This document shows positions 58,388 through 64,000 of a DNA stretch of 64,000 nucleotides, piece after piece; the first letter of the stretch is position 1; every line of letters starts with the position of its first letter. This DNA comes from Algibacter mikhailovii (lineage in GTDB: Bacteria > Bacteroidota > Bacteroidia > Flavobacteriales > Flavobacteriaceae), in the NCBI RefSeq assembly GCF_014651495.1, contig NZ_BMWZ01000001.1:64575-128574 (forward strand), written 5' to 3'. Below the pieces are notes generated by a model, which saw nothing but the letters and a program-made list of their open reading frames with translations, was not told where the DNA came from and made no database searches. A program made the position numbers and the translations under genes.

Positions 58388-60103
58388 ATGAAATTATTAA
58401 AAAATAAAAGTTTTACATTAATTTTTCTTCTCTCAGTAGTTTTTATTGGGTGTAGTGAAGATAAATTTTTAGAAGAAATAAACCCAAACGCTATCACTAC
58501 GGATACGTTTTGGCAAACAGACAGACAATTCAATAGCGCATTAACAACCGTTTATGGAGCACTTCAATTTCAAAATATTAGTGGAGGAGAGCTTCAATAT
58601 GAATTTGTATTGGGCGATATATGCGGAACAGAATCTTGGTATAGACCACAAGCATTCAGAAATTTAGCATTCAATGCAAGTATTTACCATGTAACTGATA
58701 AATGGAACCAACTTTATATAGGTGTTTTTAGAGCCAATCAAGTGATAGAATATATTCAGCAAGTAGATCCAAGTATTTTTACCGATGCCGAAGCTAAATC
58801 TCAAATTGAAGCACAAGCACGTTTTTTAAGAGCTTTCTTTTATTGGCAAATAGCGCATACTTATGGAGGTGCTGTAATTCATGATAAAGTTGCGCAAACT
58901 GATGAAGAGCTTTCTAAGCCATTTTCAACTATCGCTGAGGTTAATGAGGTTATTATTGTACCGGATCTGGAATTTGCTCAGGCAAATTTACCATTAACAT
59001 GGGATGGTAATGATATAGGCCGCGCAACTTCAGGAGCTGCCGCAAGTTTGCTTGGTAAAGTATATCTTTATGATCAAGACTGGGCAAAAGCAGCTAGTCA
59101 GTTTAAAACTGTTATTGATTCAGATGTGTATAGCTTAACCAGAAATATTTCTGATAATTTTCAACACGAAAATGAATTTAACTCAGAATCAATTTTTGAA
59201 GTAAATTATTCAGGAACATTATCACCAGGAGTACCGGGAGCAGTGGTTGACGATACGCCTACTGAGACTAGTGCTGAGGCCTCAACAATGGCAACAGCTG
59301 TAGGACAACTTAATTATGGAGGTTTTAATACCATATTGGCCTCTTATAGTTTACATGAGATGCTTGTTAATGATGAAGTAGATGACACTAATCCTATAAA
59401 TGATGGTAATCTTGAATCTAGAAGAATGAATTCAACAGTAGCCGTTAGAAACATGGAAGGCACATACTATAATTTTGAACCAGAAGAAATTAGAGGATTT
59501 GGTTATGGTCAAAGTGCTTATGTGAAAAAACATTCAAACTGGTACCATTTAGAAGCAGAGCCTGCTCAATCAAGATCAGGTATTAATTTCAGACATATTA
59601 GATATGCTGATGTACTGTTGATGTATGCAGAAGCTGTTCTTATGGCTGATTCTGATTATACTACTGCCATTGAATATATCGATATGGTAAGAAGTAGAGC
59701 AGGAGTTATTACATTACAACAATATATGGATGCTAATTCTGGAATGTTTCCTCAACTACACGTTAGTAAACAAGTACATGGAGAACAACCTATGGTTGTT
59801 GCAAATGCAGAAACTGTATTGAAGCATCTACAGCGTGTAGAGAGAACCGTAGAATTATGTTTTGAAGGACACCGATGGAAAGATTTGGTAAGATGGGGTA
59901 TTGTTCAGGAGGTTTTTGATGAATTACTTGCCGATGAACAATGGCGTCAGGAAAATTTTGCCGATATTGAAGGAGAAGCTCCTTTATTCATTAATGAGAG
60001 AATTAGACCAGACTTTGTATTAGCAGCTCCTAATTATAACGCAGAGCAGCATAATTATTTCCCAATTCCTAGTCAGGAGCTACAAACAAATGAAAATTTA
60101 TAA
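58388..60103 (+). CDS. susD: SusD/RagB-type outer-membrane glycan-binding lipoprotein
   Basis: 571 residues. Lipoprotein signal with Cys at about 22 (VVFIGCSEDKFLEE, acidic after the Cys, a surface-export signature). The SusD fold is shown by the N-terminal SusD-like domain (TDTFWQTDRQFNSALTTVYGAL), ARFLRAFFYWQIAHTYGG, and the C-terminal RHIRYADVLLMYAEA and LCFEGHRWKDLVRWG, ending in FPIPSQELQTNENL. It caps SusC and delivers ligand. Gap to susC 18 bp, so same operon. Confidence 0.95.
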   Translation: MKLLKNKSFTLIFLLSVVFIGCSEDKFLEEINPNAITTDTFWQTDRQFNSALTTVYGALQFQNISGGELQYEFVLGDICGTESWYRPQAFRNLAFNASIYHVTDKWNQLYIGVFRANQVIEYIQQVDPSIFTDAEAKSQIEAQARFLRAFFYWQIAHTYGGAVIHDKVAQTDEELSKPFSTIAEVNEVIIVPDLEFAQANLPLTWDGNDIGRATSGAAASLLGKVYLYDQDWAKAASQFKTVIDSDVYSLTRNISDNFQHENEFNSESIFEVNYSGTLSPGVPGAVVDDTPTETSAEASTMATAVGQLNYGGFNTILASYSLHEMLVNDEVDDTNPINDGNLESRRMNSTVAVRNMEGTYYNFEPEEIRGFGYGQSAYVKKHSNWYHLEAEPAQSRSGINFRHIRYADVLLMYAEAVLMADSDYTTAIEYIDMVRSRAGVITLQQYMDANSGMFPQLHVSKQVHGEQPMVVANAETVLKHLQRVERTVELCFEGHRWKDLVRWGIVQEVFDELLADEQWRQENFADIEGEAPLFINERIRPDFVLAAPNYNAEQHNYFPIPSQELQTNENL

Positions 60104-60121
60104 AATTTAAAAAAACGAATT

Positions 60122-61708
60122 ATGAAAAAAATAAGAAATTTTAATCTTTTTCTCTTTGTTGTACTAGCCATACTTTCTTGTGACAAAGACGAATTAGTGA
60201 ATTTGGTTGAGCCAAGTCATAGAGTTATAGTGACTTCTGAGATGAATTTTGATAACACCATTAATGTTGGTGGACATATTGATTTTGGGGATATTTCGCA
60301 AGGTGTGGAATCTAGATTGTGGACATTTCCTGAAACAGTATCAACTATTGTTGGTGCTTCTGGTAACACATCATCAAAAGATGTAGTAAAAGGGTTGTTT
60401 AATACACCAGGAGTATATGATGTGACACTTAACCAAGTGTTTAAGAAAAATGTATATCCAAATGAAGACAGTCAAGAGCCAATAGATGGTAGGGAGTTAG
60501 ATACTACTATTGTTGTAACTGTTCTTGGTCCAGTAGAGGCTTATATAAAAGCGCATTATATTAATGATGATGGAACTACAGGAGAGGAGTTAGATTTGTC
60601 TGATAATGCTGAAAATGAGTTAACAGCGAGTAAATATGTACGTCTGTCTTATACAGCTGACGGTGCACCTGAGGATTTTGTATGGAATTTACCCGGAGCA
60701 AAACCAGATCAAGTGGCTGAAGCTGAACCAGAAGTAGATGTGAGATATAGTAAGTTAGGTTCTTGGGATTTACAGTTTATTGCTTCAAGGAATAGACCAG
60801 GTGGGGCAGATACCATAAATGTTAAGAAGTTTATTAAAGTAGTAGCTTCTACAGAACCAGTTACGCTAGATCGCGTTTTTGAAAAAACGAAAGAAACAAG
60901 TATTGGATTAGAATTTAGTAGAGAAATGGATCCTGAGTCTGTTAATAAAGATGATTTTACAGTAAAAATAGAAACTGCATCAGGGGCCGTATTAAATCCT
61001 GTTATAGCGAATGTTTCCGTTGATAATACAGAAGGGAATGTATTGGTAGTTGAATTATCTAATGAAATGATATATAATGATGATACCGTTAAAGTATCTT
61101 ATATCCCTGGAACACTAAGAACATCTGATTTGGTAGATGCTACTGAGATAGTAGATGCTGTTTTAACCGACTTCATAAAAGAGAATCTTTTTGATGATCC
61201 TAATTTTTCAGATGTTGACAATTCTTTTGAAAAATCAGAGGTTGAAAATTGGCCAAATCTACCGTGGGGAGCACCCTGGAATGCATATGACATGAGTTTT
61301 TCTTATGATCAAGCCCATTCAGGTGAAAAAAGCATGTATTTAGAGTTTCATCCAGAGGGCGGAATGATTATAGGAAATGTTGATGCATCAGGAGAAAACA
61401 TAACATTCCCTACGGAGAAAGGATTCAACTACGAGATGGGAGCTTGGTTCTATGTTGTAGATGCAGGAGTTCCAGTAATCTCTAATGTAAGAATGTATTG
61501 GAGGCCATCAACGAACTGGGGAGTTCCTGACAATCCTACATTTTCTGCTGATTCTCCAGTAGGAGAGTGGTTTTATTCTTCTGCCATAGTGAATTTTTCG
61601 GCAGATGGTAATGAAAGTTTTATGTTAAGAGGACAAAACGTAAATTCTGAAACACTAAAGTTTTATATGGATGATTTATCACTGTATAAACTTTCAAGTA
61701 GACCATAA
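60122..61708 (+). CDS. PKD-type surface glycan-binding lipoprotein (SusE/F position)
   Basis: 528 residues. Lipoprotein signal with Cys at about 20 (LAILSCDKDE). A PKD-like domain (about 30-135, GHIDFGDISQGVESRLWTF) is followed by Ig-like domains and a C-terminal beta-sandwich (about 355-525) that reads like a carbohydrate-binding domain, with Trp/Tyr-rich stretches (RMYWRPSTNWG). The third position after SusCD usually holds a surface glycan-binding protein. The ligand is inferred, not shown. A terminator follows. Confidence 0.85.
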   Translation: MKKIRNFNLFLFVVLAILSCDKDELVNLVEPSHRVIVTSEMNFDNTINVGGHIDFGDISQGVESRLWTFPETVSTIVGASGNTSSKDVVKGLFNTPGVYDVTLNQVFKKNVYPNEDSQEPIDGRELDTTIVVTVLGPVEAYIKAHYINDDGTTGEELDLSDNAENELTASKYVRLSYTADGAPEDFVWNLPGAKPDQVAEAEPEVDVRYSKLGSWDLQFIASRNRPGGADTINVKKFIKVVASTEPVTLDRVFEKTKETSIGLEFSREMDPESVNKDDFTVKIETASGAVLNPVIANVSVDNTEGNVLVVELSNEMIYNDDTVKVSYIPGTLRTSDLVDATEIVDAVLTDFIKENLFDDPNFSDVDNSFEKSEVENWPNLPWGAPWNAYDMSFSYDQAHSGEKSMYLEFHPEGGMIIGNVDASGENITFPTEKGFNYEMGAWFYVVDAGVPVISNVRMYWRPSTNWGVPDNPTFSADSPVGEWFYSSAIVNFSADGNESFMLRGQNVNSETLKFYMDDLSLYKLSSRP

Positions 61709-61731
61709 AAATTTGTTAGTTAGTTTTGTTT

Positions 61732-61767
61732 AAAAAGGGAATACTTTAATAAGTATTCCTTTTTTTA
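61732..61767 (+). terminator. Intrinsic terminator of the susCD operon
   Basis: AAAAAGG-GAATACTT (61732-61746, one bulged G) pairs with AAGTATTCCTTTTT (61751-61764), then more T. 61768-61953 is AT-rich with nothing recognised. Confidence 0.78.
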
Positions 61768-61953
61768 TTAATATTAAATATTCGTAGTATTTGTGACTTT
61801 GATTGTTAACAATAGGGAATTGCAACATCAATGGTCATAGCAATTAAGAATATAGGAAAAAGATAATGCCTAACCTGCTCTTATTAAGGCCGAGTAAATT
61901 GTTGAAATTAGCTTAGGCTAAAATGAATGAATATCAAACGAGCTAAAAATAAA

Positions 61954-62814
61954 TTATTTTAACATCTTTAAATATTTTTTTTTGAATTGTAAAGGGGAAC
62001 AATTCATGAATTTTTGGAATTGTCGATAAAAAAAAGGCAAACTTTCGTACCCACAATCATACGCTATTTGACTCACTTGTTTATTGGTTTCAATTAATAA
62101 TTTGCAACTTAAATTGATTCTATATTCATTGACAAAGGTGAAAAATGATTTGTTTAAAGATTTTTTAAAGAATCTACAAAAAGATTCATCACCCATATTT
62201 ACAAGATTTGATACTTCGCTTAAAACTATTTTATGACTATAATTTTCTTGAACATAATCATAAACCTTATCAATTCTGTCATTCGATTTCCTATTTAGTT
62301 TGGGCGAAAACCCCTCTGAAGTAAGTGTTTTTATGGTATTAAGCGTACTTAGTTCTTCTAGTAACTTCAGAAAAAGTAGCATTTTTTCAAAGCCATTCTT
62401 GTTGAGAATGCTAGTTAATGTATTTATGGTTTTTTTTGAATTGATCGTTTCAAAGCGAATGCCTTTTGATGATTTTTGTAATAGTATTTTGATATGTTTA
62501 AATTCGTTCTTTTCAAGCCACCCTTCTCCTAAGAGATCATTATCCCATTGAATTACAATTGATTTTACAGTATCCTTATATTGGTGATCACTTTTCCAAC
62601 AATGCGGTAAATTAGAGCCAATTAAAACAAAATCTCCTGCATTAAACTCTTGTATATGATTTCCAACATATCGTATTCCGGTACCTTTAACAATATACGT
62701 TAACTCGTATTCTGGATGAAAATGCCACGGCGCATCGAAATGTATATTTTCATATTTAAATGCATAAAATGAATTGGAAAGGGATGAAGGGATTTTTTCA
62801 AATTGAGCTTTCAT
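61954..62814 (-). CDS. AraC-family transcriptional regulator with cupin sensor domain
   Basis: 286 residues from ATG 62814; the longer frame uses TTG at 62820. The N-terminal domain (about 20-130) is a cupin-type sugar-sensing fold (DAPWHFHPEYELTYIVKGTG). The C-terminal about 100 residues carry the two AraC helix-turn-helix motifs: HKIVLSEVSNLVNMGDESFCRFFKK and VSQIAYDCGYESLPFFYRQFQKF. Single-polypeptide AraC proteins bind direct repeats spaced about one helical turn, which makes this the best candidate for the GTCWAG repeats. It is divergent from the P450. Confidence 0.9.
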   Translation of the reverse strand: MKAQFEKIPSSLSNSFYAFKYENIHFDAPWHFHPEYELTYIVKGTGIRYVGNHIQEFNAGDFVLIGSNLPHCWKSDHQYKDTVKSIVIQWDNDLLGEGWLEKNEFKHIKILLQKSSKGIRFETINSKKTINTLTSILNKNGFEKMLLFLKLLEELSTLNTIKTLTSEGFSPKLNRKSNDRIDKVYDYVQENYSHKIVLSEVSNLVNMGDESFCRFFKKSLNKSFFTFVNEYRINLSCKLLIETNKQVSQIAYDCGYESLPFFYRQFQKFMNCSPLQFKKKYLKMLK

Positions 62815-63118
62815 AAACAAGAGAATTTGCAGTCATATATATTTAGTTTTAATACTTATTATTTAATTTCTATCAAAATAAGATGCTTGTGTGACTAATG
62901 CATTGCTTAAACAATTTATGGTATTAAACAACTACTATGCTTTAGAAGTTGAGCTAAGTGCTTTTTAAAATTCAATACTTATTTTGACTGTAATATTAGT
63001 GAAATTTATATTAATTATCAAAATAGGCATCTTTTTTGTTAAATATGATTATATTTTTTTAGAATGGATATATGATTTTTGAAACGTTATTTAGAACACT
63101 AATTTCAAATATGTTACC
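62815..63118. other. 304-bp divergent region between the AraC regulator and the P450
   Basis: AT-rich. No GTCWAG direct repeat is seen, and no confident -7 box. No gene is visible in it. Confidence 0.35.
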
Positions 63119-64000
63119 ATGGCAAAAAGTGAAATCTCAGACCCTTTTGAAAAAGCGCGATTAGAGAAAGGTATAGGTGAAATGGATGATCAAAATGATC
63201 CTGTAATTATGGCATTACGTCATAAGGATGTAAGAAGGTGTGCCCACAATCATAAAACGTTTATTTCTGGTGCAGAGCCAGGACGCATTGTTATTCCTTC
63301 TGAAGTTAGCATAAGGGATATACGTCAGATACCTTTTGAAGTTGATCCACCCATGCATGGCGTGTATAGAGCCGTTGTAGAGCCCTGGTTTAAGCGTCCT
63401 TTGGAAGCGGATTATAACACAGCCTTAAAAAAACAAATTGGAGCTATAATAGATGAAGCGCTATCAAAAGATGTTGTTGAGGTTGTAAAAGAATTTGCTT
63501 TGGTATTACAATCTAGAGCATTAACTTTATTATTTAATGTTCCGTTTTCGGAATCACAAACTTGGATATCCTGGGGAACACATGTTTTTAGAAGTCAAGA
63601 AACAGCCTTAGATGCTAGCAAGGCCAACGTATTATATGATTATATAGATAAGCAAATTACTCATGCCATTGCTAATCCAGGCGACGACTTTTATTCAATG
63701 CTTTTAGCCGCTGAAGTTAATGAGAAAAAATTAACCAAGGAAGAAATTAAAGGCGTCATAATTTTAACTTTTGCAGGCGGTAGAGATACAGTTATTAATG
63801 CGGTGACCAATTCCATAGCCTATTTTGCTGAACATCCAAAAGCATTACATAGACTAAAAGAAGATCCGAAGTTGGTGAATTTTGCCATTGAAGAATTGAT
63901 ACGGTATTTTTCACCATTAACCCATATGGGACGTGTAGTCACTGAAGATACTCATGTTTGTGAACATGCTGTAAAGGCTGATTCACGTATTTCATTAAAT
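63119..64000 (+). CDS. Cytochrome P450, 3' end outside window
   Basis: 294 codons are open to the window end. The I-helix oxygen-activation motif reads A219-G-G-R-D-T224 and the ExxR pair is E259-L-I-R262; the heme Cys lies beyond the window. The N-terminus KSEISDPFEKARLEKG and RQIPFEVDPPMHGVYRAVVEPWF are those of soluble bacterial P450s. In agar/porphyran loci of marine flavobacteria a P450 with a ferredoxin and reductase demethylates 6-O-methyl-D-galactose. That role is inferred from neighbours; partner genes would be expected just downstream. Confidence 0.88.
   Translation, partial: MAKSEISDPFEKARLEKGIGEMDDQNDPVIMALRHKDVRRCAHNHKTFISGAEPGRIVIPSEVSIRDIRQIPFEVDPPMHGVYRAVVEPWFKRPLEADYNTALKKQIGAIIDEALSKDVVEVVKEFALVLQSRALTLLFNVPFSESQTWISWGTHVFRSQETALDASKANVLYDYIDKQITHAIANPGDDFYSMLLAAEVNEKKLTKEEIKGVIILTFAGGRDTVINAVTNSIAYFAEHPKALHRLKEDPKLVNFAIEELIRYFSPLTHMGRVVTEDTHVCEHAVKADSRISLN

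Overview
The window looks like part of a chromosome of a marine member of the Flavobacteriaceae (Bacteroidota). The DNA is AT-rich. Promoter-like boxes follow the Bacteroidota pattern (-7 TAnnTTTG, sometimes with a -33 TTG). Several secreted proteins carry C-terminal type IX secretion (T9SS) sorting domains, and there is a SusC/SusD pair and many lipoproteins. No tRNA, rRNA, CRISPR array or insertion sequence was recognised.

Region 1 (1-6354): a membrane-anchored winged-helix regulator, cut by the window edge, is divergent from a tandem DUF1080 (3-keto-glycoside hydrolase/lyase type) protein and a Tat-exported Gfo/Idh/MocA oxidoreductase. An unrecognised lipoprotein and an MFS transporter follow. 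This resembles a 3-keto-sugar catabolic unit. Region 2 (6402-38640) is mostly housekeeping: a LolD-like ATPase, folE, an isolated T9SS-secreted GH16, pyrG, yidC, a FAS1 lipoprotein, mnmA, a subtilase, a nitronate monooxygenase-like enzyme, a MATE exporter, a PAP2 phosphatase, meaB, an ECF sigma operon, miaA (apparently without ATG/GTG/TTG), and a long minus-strand run (K+ channel, DUF3857, exonuclease-GIY-YIG, yggS, 3-hydroxyacyl-CoA dehydrogenase, Gfo/Idh). It ends with pcm, smpB and lpd.

Region 3 (39242-64000) is a polysaccharide utilisation locus for red-algal galactans (agar and probably porphyran). It has two GH16 enzymes, GH50, GH86, GH117, a sugar-porter MFS, a GH3, SusC/SusD with a PKD-type surface lipoprotein, a small T9SS protein, a TPR-LuxR regulator, an AraC regulator, and the start of a cytochrome P450. 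P450s of this context oxidatively demethylate 6-O-methyl-galactose from porphyran. A plausible flow: secreted GH86 and GH16 and the surface GH16 cut polymer outside, SusCD imports oligosaccharides, GH50 trims them in the periplasm, the MFS passes products inward, and GH117 removes 3,6-anhydro-L-galactose in the cytoplasm.

The most notable non-coding signal is a repeated operator-like motif, two GTCWAG half-sites 11 bp apart as direct repeats. It lies upstream of the GH16, GH86, small T9SS and SusC genes, with a degenerate paired version upstream of the GH117 operon. In three places it ends 32-33 nt before a -7-like box. It was not found upstream of the housekeeping genes read by eye and probably marks the binding site of the locus activator.
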